Of a stretch of 32,216 nt of DNA, positions 1 through 8,092 are shown one piece after another. Made by a program: the position numbers and the translations under genes. A model generated the notes under the pieces. That model was not told where the DNA came from and searched no databases. It saw only the letters and a program-made list of their open reading frames with translations. Source of the DNA: Streptomyces sp. NRRL F-5122 (lineage in GTDB: Bacteria; Actinomycetota; Actinomycetes; Streptomycetales; Streptomycetaceae); assembly GCF_001507435.1 (NCBI RefSeq), contig NZ_LMWH01000307.1:1-32216 (forward strand). Reading direction: 5' to 3'. The number at the start of each line of letters is the position of its first letter. The stretch's first letter is position 1.

Positions 1-264
1 CAGTCCAGCCAAAGCCCTGCGCAGCCGCGCCACATCCAGCCGCCCGCAATTCAACCCGCCATACAGAGCACCATGACCACGCCGGTGCTCAGGAGCCAGT
101 GACAACTCGACCAGCGTCTTCACCGGCCCGTCCGTGCACAGCAGAGCGTCGACAAGCTCGAACAACTCGTCGCCCCGCGCTTCCAAACAGTCATAGAGGT
201 CCCGGCGAAACCCGGACAACACAGCAAGAGGGTCGACGCGGGCGACCTCGTCCAGCACACTCAT
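1..264 (-). CDS. Transposase N-terminus, cut by the window edge
   Basis: Read leftwards from ATG at 264, this gives 88 codons with no stop before the window edge: MSVLDEVARVDPL, then a stretch with LLCTDGPVKTLVELSL and APEHRRGHGALYGG. I recognise this as the N-terminus of a DDE-type transposase common in Streptomyces (the NF041680 type, from memory). The catalytic domain would lie outside the window. The same N-terminus, with LLCTDGPVKTLVELSL unchanged, appears as a fragment at 13915-14115. Both copies are preceded by a shared motif (375-392 and 14240-14257) that may mark the element's end. Whether this copy is functional cannot be judged here. Confidence 0.7.
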   Translation of the reverse strand, partial: MSVLDEVARVDPLAVLSGFRRDLYDCLEARGDELFELVDALLCTDGPVKTLVELSLAPEHRRGHGALYGGLNCGRLDVARLRRALAGL

Positions 265-374
265 TCACACGGCCGTTCTGTGACACTTCGAAGCTCGACA
301 CTCCGAAGAATCATGAGCGGCCGTGCCTCTTGTCAGGCGAACGGCGAACCTCAACAAGAAACGATCTTGTCGCG

Positions 375-392
375 CTTAAACGCCAAGCTTAG
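375..392 (-). repeat. Possible IS end motif, copy 1
   Basis: CTTAAACGCCAAGCTTAG lies about 110 bases upstream of the transposase start at 264. A version with one mismatch lies upstream of the second transposase fragment, at 14240-14257. A motif kept in front of two otherwise diverged copies suggests an element end or a transposase binding site. The inverted partner is not in the window. Confidence 0.5.
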
Positions 393-715
393 AGGTGCCG
401 AACTGGACGCTGTACCGATCGTGGTGGCAGACGGCCTGCAAGACCCGCAAGTGCGCCGACCGACGAAACAGCACGTCCGGGACCGGCCACTCAGCAATAG
501 CGTTATGCCCAGAGCGAAGGAGCCGCCCCCACAGGAAACGTCTTACGGATTAGAACGCAAAATCTTGTGAGAGTTTGATCACTGCTAGCGATCACTGTTG
601 CAGGAACGCTGGTTGTTGTAGCCTCAGAAAATTGAAGTTTGCTGAATCGTCAGAGGGTCGCCTCCGAGACCGGGAGTGTTGTTGTCGTGCCGGGCATTTG
701 AAGGTGGGGCAGATA
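393..715. other. No recognisable gene
   Basis: This stretch between the transposase leader and the glycosidase-type scrap holds short open frames with poor codon bias. I recognise nothing in it. Confidence 0.5.
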
Positions 716-997
716 CGCGTTGATGGTCAGAGCTGGGGGTGTGTGGTCTCGGCCAGCTACGGTCCCGAGGGCGGGAGCGGGACCATCTCCTACTCCGATG
801 GAACCAGCCAGCAGTTCACGCTGACCGGCACTAACTGGTTCGGTGGCAGCGGCGATACGGCCACCAGTTCCGCATACCAGAACATGCTGAACAATCAGAA
901 GTACGAACACGCCGACAACGTTTATCAGGTTGTTATCGCCCTTCAAACAGGCAAGACCTCGGTTAAGGCCGACCTGCCGAACGTGGCCACCGCCTGA
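716..997 (+). pseudogene. C-terminal scrap of a secreted glycosidase-type protein
   Basis: The frame ending at 997 reads GTISYSDGTSQQFTLTGTNW and, further on, YQVVIALQTGKTSVKADLP. The pattern GT(I/V)xYxDGTxQxFTL followed by a late 'GKTxxxxxLP' strand is typical of the beta-sandwich domain at the end of secreted actinobacterial glycoside hydrolases, such as the GH92-type proteins. The catalytic part is absent. The sequence upstream in the same frame is Cys/Arg-rich and not credible protein, so this is probably the tail of a deleted gene. The assignment rests on motif memory only. Confidence 0.4.
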
Positions 998-1288
998 GCA
1001 CGCGGTGCCCTGGCGTCTCCTGACCTGCGGTGAGTACTTCCGGCGGCGGGTGGAAGGTGCTCTTGGTCTGGCTGGTCCAGCCGGCGATCACCGCCACGGT
1101 CGTCTCGCGCCACCTTTGTTCGGAGAACGCCTGAAGCGCAGCCACGACGAGTCGCTTGGGTTCCCCGTGTGCCACGTATGCACTGATAAAGTGGCAGTTG
1201 GGGCTGAGAAGATGTGCTCGCCTCATCGGGGATGTTCCAGTGGCGGCGCGTGTTACTCGAGCGGCCCGGACCGTCGTCAATTCTTATT

Positions 1289-1307
1289 CTGCGACGTAGT
1301 GTCGCAG
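1289..1307. promoter_or_regulatory. Palindromic operator in front of the SDR gene
   Basis: CTGCGAC-gtagt-GTCGCAG is a perfect 7-bp inverted repeat with a 5-base spacer, about 20 bases before the SDR start codon. Flanking ATTC and GAAT extend the symmetry with one bulged base. Size and symmetry fit a TetR- or MarR-type operator. No regulator gene lies beside it. Confidence 0.55.
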
Positions 1308-1326
1308 GAATCATTTGGAGCCTTCC

Positions 1327-2214
1327 ATGCGCGTGTTCGTCACTGGAGCCAGCGGCAGCATTGGCTCGGTTGTAGTTCCTGAACTCATTGCCGCTGGTCA
1401 CGAGGTCCTCGGTCTCGTGCGTTCCGACGCGTCGGCTGAGGCCGTCGCTGCCGCTGGCGGGACACCGCTCCGCGGCGACCTCACCGACCTGGACAGCCTC
1501 CGCTCCGGCGCCACGCAGGCTGATGGTGTCATCAACCTGGCCTTCAGCAACGACTGGAGCAACCTGGAGCAGGGCATTGACGAGGAGGGGCGCGCCGTGC
1601 AGACCCTCGCGGCCACACTCGCAGGCAGTGGCAAGCCGTTCGTACATGCCGGCCTCACGCCGATGATGCCAGGCCACACCTCAACCGAGGAGGACGCCAA
1701 CACCACCGACGGTCTGGTCGGTGGCCGCGGCCGCACCTCCGATGTGGTGCTGACCCTGGCCGCCCAAGGCATCCGGTCGTCCGTCGTGCGGCTTCCACGG
1801 TCCGTGCACCAGCGCGGGTCGCAATACGGCTTCTGCTCGGTACTCATTGCCGCTGCGCAGAAGACGGGCGTGTCCGCGTACATCGGCGACGGCACACAGC
1901 GATGGCCGGCGGTCAACCGGCTTGACGCCGCTCGTTTGTTCCGCATCGCACTCGAGGACGCCGCGCCGGGAACAGTCCTCCACGCGGTAGCCGACGAAGG
2001 CGACACCATGAGGTCGCTGGCTGAGGCTATCGGCGGTGTTCTCGCGGTGCCGGTCGAGTCGGTGGGGCCTGAGCGCTTCGGCGTAGTCGGTCAGGTGTTC
2101 GCCCTTGACATGCCGTCGTCGAGTGCACTGACCCGGGAACGGTTCGGCTGGCAACCCACCCACCCGAACCTGATCGACGACCTCGCTGCCGGCGGCTATC
2201 CCGCCCTGGGCTGA
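1327..2214 (+). CDS. SDR-family NAD(P)-dependent oxidoreductase (atypical/extended type)
   Basis: A 295-residue Rossmann-fold protein. The cofactor loop is at the extreme N-terminus: MRVFVTGASGSIGSVVVPEL. GDLTD near residue 57 is the usual acidic position after beta-3. Compared with classical short-chain dehydrogenases, the active-site YxxxK is not evident where extended SDRs carry it. It is therefore closer to the atypical SDRs that act on sugars, flavonoids or quinone-like substrates, and its substrate cannot be read. The ATG at 1327 is chosen because GGAG sits 6 bases upstream and the Rossmann motif begins there. The palindrome at 1289-1307 suggests control by a TetR-like repressor. It is monocistronic, followed by transposase debris. 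Confidence 0.85.
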   Translation: MRVFVTGASGSIGSVVVPELIAAGHEVLGLVRSDASAEAVAAAGGTPLRGDLTDLDSLRSGATQADGVINLAFSNDWSNLEQGIDEEGRAVQTLAATLAGSGKPFVHAGLTPMMPGHTSTEEDANTTDGLVGGRGRTSDVVLTLAAQGIRSSVVRLPRSVHQRGSQYGFCSVLIAAAQKTGVSAYIGDGTQRWPAVNRLDAARLFRIALEDAAPGTVLHAVADEGDTMRSLAEAIGGVLAVPVESVGPERFGVVGQVFALDMPSSSALTRERFGWQPTHPNLIDDLAAGGYPALG

Positions 2215-2290
2215 AATCCACGGGATCTGGCAACTCAGATCGGTGCCGCAAGCGGTTGGCAGTTGGCGACTGCGGTTTGTAGAGCACCGA

Positions 2291-2431
2291 ATCGCACGGC
2301 TGAGCTTACCCTCCAGGACTGACTCCAGCGCCCTCTTGGTCAGCAAGTGCAACAGTCCGTCGGTAGCGGGAGGCTGCAGCCCTCCGCTCGAGCCCGCTCA
2401 ACAGCATGCCCACCAGCTCGTCATCGACGGA
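2291..2431 (-). pseudogene. IS256-family transposase N-terminal scrap, frameshifted
   Basis: Reading leftwards, one frame gives VDDELVGMLL and, after a frameshift, another gives DGLLHLLTKRALESVLEGKL. Together they match the start of IS256-family transposases, where 'DELVGMLxERA..EGLQLTGEGGLLQQLTKRxLESALEGE' precedes the catalytic domain. Catalytic residues and both ends are missing. A dead remnant. Confidence 0.55.
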
Positions 2432-2821
2432 TCGTAGCCCCGAGGGCAGCTTCCGGCTCGGGTGAAGGCGCTGCTCAAGGCCCTCATCGACGGTCCGTCG
2501 ATGCCACTGGACCAGGCGACACCTCCTCGTGCCGATGGCGATCCAGGGCGATGAGGACTGGGGAATTGCAGGCTGGCGGCTTCTCCAGGGGTCCTTGCTG
2601 CTGTAGCCGGTGACGCGGGAGCGTATCTTGCGGGAGCAGTCACAGGGTCGGCAGCCAGTAACAGGCTGTGCCCGATCTCGGCGAGTCCGAGATGCCGGCC
2701 CCGTCTGCGGGCGGCGGGCGGAAAACCGCTCGGTGAGATCTCCGCGGGGCGGACGAACTGCAGGTCCCAGCCGCTCTGCCATAGGGGCGAATTCGTGAAA
2801 CAGGTCGCGGGCGGTGTGCTA
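2432..2821. other. Degraded sequence, no recognisable gene
   Basis: This lies between two transposase scraps. Open frames on both strands are Arg/Pro/Ser-rich shadows. It is probably further IS debris, but I cannot name it. Confidence 0.4.
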
Positions 2822-2992
2822 CACGATCACGTACGCGTAGATTTTCGGCCGCACGTCCGGGGTCTGCGATCTGAGGACCGGAGGGCCACCCTGGCGCCCC
2901 TTGGAACCGTGCTGATAGCAGCCGTCGGCGCTCCTATGAGCGGCCGGTCTCATCGACCACTCGTTCCACCAGCTCTGGCGGGACCGACTGAT
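2822..2992 (-). pseudogene. IS4-family transposase scrap
   Basis: Reading leftwards: SVPPELVERVVDETGRS, a stop, then ERRRLLSARF. This is the N-terminal signature of Streptomyces IS4-family transposases ('VPPELVDEVxAxTGR..RRxRxLPARV'). About 40 codons further on, a segment ending KIYAYVIV resembles the C-terminal 'VRQExYAxLxVxxA' region of the same family. If so, the catalytic middle has been deleted. Confidence 0.4.
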
Positions 2993-3278
2993 CAGGACCT
3001 CGAGCCCCAGCCCGTCCAGATGGGTTAGCAGCACATCGTCTCAACCGGCAGACAGCCCGAAAACAAGGGCATTGCCATGAGCAACAAGGGAGTGCAGTCC
3101 GACCTAAGGCCGGAGGCCTCATTGCTGGGTGAAGACGGTAACGGCGGCACTTCCCGTCGGCGGCCCGATCGAGCCACCCCGAGCATGACGCAAAATAGGA
3201 AGGTGGCGTGGAAGCCGTTGTCCTGCGATATACGACCGTCATCTCAGCCGCCGCTCAGTCCGGCCAGGTGTGCTTACG

Positions 3279-5516
3279 ATGGATCGTATGAATGGCGAAC
3301 CCTTTCAGTTCGCACCCGAGCGACCCGGGTCACCTGAAGCGCGCTGCGATGCCGAGATGGCAGAGGCTCTGCGCCAGCTTTGCATGCGCCTGTGCCCGGC
3401 GACAGCAGCGGTGTATTTCCTAACCGCCGACGGTCGTGCCCTCAAAGTCTCGATGGTGATCGACACACCTCTGAGCTTCACCGTGATTCCAAGCGTCCCC
3501 TTGGACGACCCCAACCGTGTTGGTGCCGCAGCTTACCAAAGTGGGAAGATCGTCATTCGCGACCAAGTAGCCATGCAGAAGGCCGTGGAGGGCGACCCAG
3601 CGCTGGTCCAATACATTCCTTTCTCCTGCCTAATAGTGGCTGCACCGCTACAGACAGTACATAGAAGATTCGGTGTCCTGATTCTGGACTGGGTTCCACC
3701 TAGATATCCAGATGCTAAACAATTGGAATTCATTCAAAGCGTAGCAAACGCCCTGGCTGTGAAGCTGGAGAGGGAGGTGGAGCTGGGCGTTTCTGTCAAT
3801 GCGCCTATTACACCATGGTTTGTCCCTCTGTGTAGTGAAAGCCAAGAGGAATCAGAATCTGCACTCACGTCTCTGGCTCGTCCCATTGGGCTCCGCGGGC
3901 GCACTGCCTTCCTTTATCAATTTCAGCGACTGGCCGCCGAATTGAGCGCGGCAGTGCAGTCCCACGACATCGTCGCGACTATGCAGTCTCAGGTGGTGCA
4001 ACCATTCGGAGGTACAGGAGTGGCCCTATGCTTGACGGAGAACGGTCGGTTGCAGGTAGCAGGCTCCGCTGGGTTTGCGAAGGCTGACCTGCGAGCACTG
4101 GATGGCATACTGCTTACGCCAGGCGCCCCCGAGGCAGACGCGATGAGCCAGATTCGTCCGACGATCTTCACGACACCTGAGCTTCATTTGGCCTATCCAA
4201 AGCTAGACCGCTATCACGAGGGCCACGCGTGGATGTTTCTGCCGTTGATCGCAGACCGGCGTGTGGTGGGATGCTCTGTCATCGTCTGCGATCGCCATCG
4301 GCCATTCGAGCGGGAGGAACTTGCAGTTCTCATCACGATGCTCGGGCAGGTCGGTCAATCACTGCAGCGGGTTCTGGGCCATGAATGGGAGCAGTCCCTG
4401 GCCCAGACTATGCAGAAAAGTCTGTTGCCCCGCAGACTTCCACATCTCAAAGAGATCGTCACCACTAGTCGCTATGTCCCGGCAATGCAAGGCGCCGGGG
4501 TGGGTGGCGATTGGTACGACATGATCAGGCTGTCGGGTAATCGGATTGGACTGATCATCGGAGACGTCGAAGGGCACAACATCGACGCTGCAGGAGTCAT
4601 GGCGCAACTGCGCAGCGGTGTCCGAGCATATGCTGCCGAAGGACACGAGCCCGCATGTGTGCTGGAACGCAGCAACCGACTGCTCGTCGGCTTGGACACC
4701 GGTCTCTTCGCCACCTGTTGCTGCATGTGGCTCGATCTGGACACCGGGATGGTCGGCATCGCGAGTGCTGGACATCCTTTCCCGGTCATCAACGATCAAG
4801 ATGGGCGGCTCACCACGCCGACGCTGTCCACAGGTCCGCCGCTGGGAGTCGATCCAGACGCCACCTTCGAACAGGCTGACACTTTGTTGGAACCTGGATC
4901 TTTGGTTGCGCTCTACACCGACGGCTTGCTGGATCTGCGGCATCACCCCGTTGAACGGGCGCTCAGTAAGCTCTGTGAACAGTTGACTGACCGGCGGACA
5001 CTGGATCTTGAGGCATTGGCCGATGAGCTGATCAAGGGTGCCTCTGCGTCGTCCTTGCGTGATGACGACCTGGTGCTGCTCCTGATGCGCTACGAAGGAG
5101 CCCAACCGGACGCTTCCAGACGAGTCGCCCGGTACTCCATCGAGCGGAACGACCTGCAGCAGGTGCGGCGACTGCGTCATGCCTTGGAGAGCTTGGCATG
5201 CACTTGGCAACTCCAGATCGATGTTGACGACCTGCAACTCCTGGTTTCAGAGGTGGTGACCAACTCTTTGATCCACGCCCAGACTGAAGTTGACGTGCTA
5301 TTGCGCAGCTATCCGGGACGCCTTCGGGTAGAAGTTCGCGACAGCAACCCGCGGCCGCCAATTTTGGCCGCCATAGTGGGCGGGGAGGAAGCGGTCAATG
5401 ACGAAGCTGAATCGGGACGTGGCATGCTGATCGTCGATGCAGTGGCCTGGGCTTGGGGCACCTCTCCTGCTGGCCGTGGTAAGACCACTTGGTTTGAGTT
5501 GAAGGCGAAGAGCTAA
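3279..5516 (+). CDS. GAF-GAF-SpoIIE phosphatase-HATPase regulatory switch protein
   Basis: About 745 residues. Two GAF-type sensor domains (roughly residues 25-170 and 210-370) precede a PP2C/SpoIIE serine phosphatase domain (about 385-605) and a C-terminal HATPase_c_2 anti-sigma-kinase domain (about 625-745). The metal-binding motifs are all present: GGDWYDM, GDVEGHNIDAAGVM, SAGHPFP, LYTDGL and the final DDDLVLLL. The ATPase shows its N-box (SEVVTNSLIHA) and a G-box (GRGMLIVD). Proteins of this build act on the partner-switching pathway of alternative sigma factors: the kinase domain phosphorylates or binds anti-anti-sigma factors or sigma, and the phosphatase reverses it. No sigma or STAS partner is encoded nearby. 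Candidate starts are GTG 3270, ATG 3279 and ATG 3288; none has a strong ribosome binding site. Confidence 0.9.
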   Translation: MDRMNGEPFQFAPERPGSPEARCDAEMAEALRQLCMRLCPATAAVYFLTADGRALKVSMVIDTPLSFTVIPSVPLDDPNRVGAAAYQSGKIVIRDQVAMQKAVEGDPALVQYIPFSCLIVAAPLQTVHRRFGVLILDWVPPRYPDAKQLEFIQSVANALAVKLEREVELGVSVNAPITPWFVPLCSESQEESESALTSLARPIGLRGRTAFLYQFQRLAAELSAAVQSHDIVATMQSQVVQPFGGTGVALCLTENGRLQVAGSAGFAKADLRALDGILLTPGAPEADAMSQIRPTIFTTPELHLAYPKLDRYHEGHAWMFLPLIADRRVVGCSVIVCDRHRPFEREELAVLITMLGQVGQSLQRVLGHEWEQSLAQTMQKSLLPRRLPHLKEIVTTSRYVPAMQGAGVGGDWYDMIRLSGNRIGLIIGDVEGHNIDAAGVMAQLRSGVRAYAAEGHEPACVLERSNRLLVGLDTGLFATCCCMWLDLDTGMVGIASAGHPFPVINDQDGRLTTPTLSTGPPLGVDPDATFEQADTLLEPGSLVALYTDGLLDLRHHPVERALSKLCEQLTDRRTLDLEALADELIKGASASSLRDDDLVLLLMRYEGAQPDASRRVARYSIERNDLQQVRRLRHALESLACTWQLQIDVDDLQLLVSEVVTNSLIHAQTEVDVLLRSYPGRLRVEVRDSNPRPPILAAIVGGEEAVNDEAESGRGMLIVDAVAWAWGTSPAGRGKTTWFELKAKS

Positions 5517-5554
5517 AAGATGTCCGTTAAGTCCCGTTCGTAGCAAGCTTCGCG

Positions 5555-5949
5555 ATGTGGCAGCTCGGCTCTGTAGTCGGGATCTCCGCGTGGGCTGCGG
5601 ACCGGGCGATCCACCACATCGCTCCGCTCCTGGCGCAGCCCCTACCGCTCCGCTTTCACCGAAGGATCTCCAGGTCCTTCTACGTCCTGTCTGGCATGAT
5701 CCTGCTTTACGATCGCGAACATCGGGTCACGGGAGGTCGGGGGATTTCCTCTGCGTACCGGCCGGTGGGCTCCACACCTTCCGGAACGATAGCGACGAGC
5801 CGGTGTCGTTGCTGCTGCTCTTCACGCCGGGAGCTCCCAGGGAGGAGTACTTTGAGAAGGCAGTGGAGTACGCACGGCGCAGCCGCGATGAGTTGAAAAC
5901 CTCCCGGGTCAGGCACGATCGGCACAACACCGACGTACTCGATGACTAG
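5555..5949 (+). pseudogene. Cupin-domain protein, frameshifted
   Basis: The first half, in one frame, reads RFHRRISRSFYVLSGMILLY. The second half, in another, reads GDFLCVPAGGLHTFRNDSDE followed by PVSLLLLFTPGAPREEYFE. Joined, they give a standard cupin barrel: the 'FYVLSGxxxLY' strand, then 'GDxxxVPxGxxHTFxN'. The frame change falls near 5735-5745, in a G-rich run. The metal-binding His of motif 1 is not clear, while the motif 2 His (LHTF) is kept. It lies 38 bases after the SpoIIE-type gene, on the same strand. Confidence 0.65.
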
Positions 5950-6119
5950 GCCACGCGCTGCATGCGGCAGTGCAGCGATCTATGACTCGATGAGAGCCGA
6001 TGGCGCGAGATCAAGGCTCAACCATCTCGACGAAACACCCCCACATGGCGTGGCGGGCAGATTCCAGCGGTCGTTGCAACGCAGGTTGAGTGCCGCGGCG
6101 GTGTCGGTTGCGGCGGTGG

Positions 6120-6515
6120 TCAGTGTTGCCAGTCGGTTTCGCCGCCTGGGCCTACCAGGACGGGATCGATTCCTGAGCCGGTGAGGCTCCACGACTCGTA
6201 GTCGGAGTCTGGCTCGACGCCGAGCCGAGTACCGTCATCGAAGCCGAGGGACAGGGTGCCTAGCCTGGTGATCTCGGTTTCGGTGACGGCCTTGGTGAAC
6301 AGTCTGAGTAGCGGTGCCAAGGACGGTCCGGTGGTTGGCGCCAGAAGGGCCTGGTGGCCCGAGGCGTCTGTGAGGGTGAATGGTGTCTCGATGGCGAGCT
6401 CGCCATCGACGCGGATGCGGACGTCTGGGGCGTGATCGGTGAAGCTGATCCGGACCTGATGGTGGAAGGCCGTGCGCGTGACACGGGTGCCGACCAGCTC
6501 TGTGGGTACTTTCAC
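6120..6515 (-). CDS. DUF6188 family protein
   Basis: 131 residues, starting at a GTG preceded by AGGGGAG. It follows the family pattern: GTRVTRTAFHHQVRISF near the start, IETPFTLTDASG in the middle, then LSLGFDDGTRLGVEPDSDYE and the WSLTGSG...VGPGGE end. DUF6188 proteins are small, all-beta and of unknown function, widespread in actinobacteria. The frame is intact and the length is normal. It sits just left of the IS30 remnant, on the same strand, so read-through from the IS is possible. Confidence 0.8.
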   Translation of the reverse strand: MKVPTELVGTRVTRTAFHHQVRISFTDHAPDVRIRVDGELAIETPFTLTDASGHQALLAPTTGPSLAPLLRLFTKAVTETEITRLGTLSLGFDDGTRLGVEPDSDYESWSLTGSGIDPVLVGPGGETDWQH

Positions 6516-6568
6516 CGCTCCCCCTGCCGCGCTTCTGCCGTGTGCCGGCGGAAAGCCGAAGACCGGCT

Positions 6569-7778
6569 CTATGAGGCCTTGAGCAGTGTAGACAGGCGCT
6601 CGGCCGGCGCTTCCCAGTCGAGCGTCTTGCAGGGCCTGCCGTTCAGTTCAGCGGCGACGGCGTGCAGGTGTTCGCGGCTGTGGACGGACAGGTCGGTGCC
6701 CTTCGGGAAGTACTGCCGCAGCAGACCGTTCGTGTTCTCGTTTGAGCCGCGCTGCCAGGGGCTGGCGGGGTCGCAGAAGTAGACCGGAACATCGGTGGCG
6801 ACGGTGAACTCGTGGTGGCGTCCCATCTCGGTGCCCTGGTCCCAGGTCAGGGACCGCTTCAAGTGGGCCGGCAGCGTCGTGACGGCCTCCGTCAAGGCGT
6901 CGCGGACCAACTCGGTTCCACGCCCGTTCGGCAGGTACGGGAGCATCACGTGGCGGGTGCGGTGCTCCGCTCGACGAGCGTGCCGATCGCGGAGGCGCCG
7001 TCCTTGCCGATGATGAGGTCGCCCTCCCAGTGGCCGGGGACCGCGGGGACGCTCACTGATCATCACCATGGGGTCGCGGAAGCGGGGCTGGCGCTGTTGG
7101 GCCTGCCGTCGGGGCTTGCGCCGCACACGCCCGCTGCGAAGCGCTTTGGCCGGGTCCCGACGCAGTTCACCGCAGCCCTGGACGTAAAGCGCCTGGTAGA
7201 TCGTCTCGTGCACCACGTGCAGCTCCGGCCGGTCGGGAAAGTGCCTGCGCAGAGCCTGGCAGATCTGCTCCGGACTCCACCTCTTGTCCAGGTGGCCTTG
7301 GGTGAACTCCCGTAGCTCTGAGTTGTGAGTGATCTTGCTGGGCTTGGGCCGGGGAAGCCGGGACTCGGCGCGGGCCTGAGCGGCATAGGGCCGGTACTGG
7401 CCGTTGCCGGGATGCCCGGTTGCGACGGATCTCCCGGCTGATGGTCGACGGACTCCGCCCCAGCTCAGCTGCAACCCTCCGCACCGATACCTTCTCCCGC
7501 ACCCGGTCGGCGATGTAGAGCCGTTCCTCCTGCGTCAGGTGCCGAGACGACGAAACGACCCGCTCAGCCCGCATTCTTTGTGCGGGCTGAGCGGGTCTGT
7601 TTTTCGTTGGATTGGTGCCGTTGCGCCACCGCTTGCCGGTACGCCGATTGATGCCGACGATCCGGCACGCCTCCCGGCTGCTCACTCCCTGCTCCATGAG
7701 CCGGAAGTATTCCTCCCGCTCACGGGCCAGCTTCTTCTTCCCCTGCGGTGTTCGGATCTTTCGGATCTCGAAGCCCAT
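6569..7778 (-). pseudogene. IS30-family transposase, frameshifted
   Basis: The N-terminal frame starts with MGFEIRKIRTPQGKKKLARE and carries HLTQEERLYIADRVRE and the helix-turn-helix SPSTISREIRRNR, diagnostic of IS30. The reading then moves to a second frame: GNGQYRPYAAQARAESRLPR and, later, KRWSPEQICQALRRHFPDRP. The first DDE block (a '[12 protein letters not shown]'-type sequence) lies in a third frame. The end returns to the second frame with SLTWDQGTEMGRH, DPASPWQRGSNENTNGLLRQ and YFPKGTDLS. At least three frame changes mean no functional product. The family's catalytic D-D-E residues are recognisable but split between frames. Confidence 0.85.
7557..7604 (+). terminator. Terminator-like hairpin inside the IS30 transposase gene
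   Basis: GACCCGCTCAGCCCGCA (7557-7573) pairs perfectly with TGCGGGCTGAGCGGGTC (7581-7597), a 17-bp stem with a 7-base loop. It is followed on the + strand by TG and TTTTT. The run of T is on the + strand, antisense to the transposase, so it would stop transcription entering the gene from its 3' side. On the sense strand the hairpin is followed only by GTTTC. Confidence 0.7.
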
Positions 7779-7796
7779 CGCGTCCCCGAAGGTCGG

Positions 7797-7825
7797 GTGT
7801 TGCGATGATCGCTAGAACCCAAGGC
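7797..7825. repeat. Putative right end of the IS30 element
   Basis: Directly upstream of the transposase start is GGTGTTGCGATGATCGCTAG, the kind of sequence seen at the ends of Streptomyces IS30 elements (from memory). I find no inverted partner beyond the transposase stop (6500-6568), so the left end appears lost. Confidence 0.35.
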
Positions 7826-8092
7826 GCGTGGGGGAGGCGCGATGTTGCTGCGCGGACATCGAGAGCGTAGCTGGCCGGTGTTGCCCTGGCCCAGACTGCT
7901 ACTGAAGGGGTTCACGCTCTTGAATCCGAGCAGGGCCGTCGCCAGGGCCGCAGCTCTAGCTCGACGGCACGGACCCGGCTGTCGATATCCAATGGCGCCT
8001 GCACACTCATTAACCCTGCAACAATGTCGTCTTATGAACTCCTGGCCTTGTCATCGCCCGCGTCGGGCACTAGCCCCCGCTTGGAGGTGACC

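Noticed and set aside
8024..8092. The earlier in-frame ATG 8024 as the start of the three-GAF kinase
   Set aside because: No ribosome binding site precedes it, while GTG 8093 has GGAGG at the correct distance and starts just before the first GAF linker.
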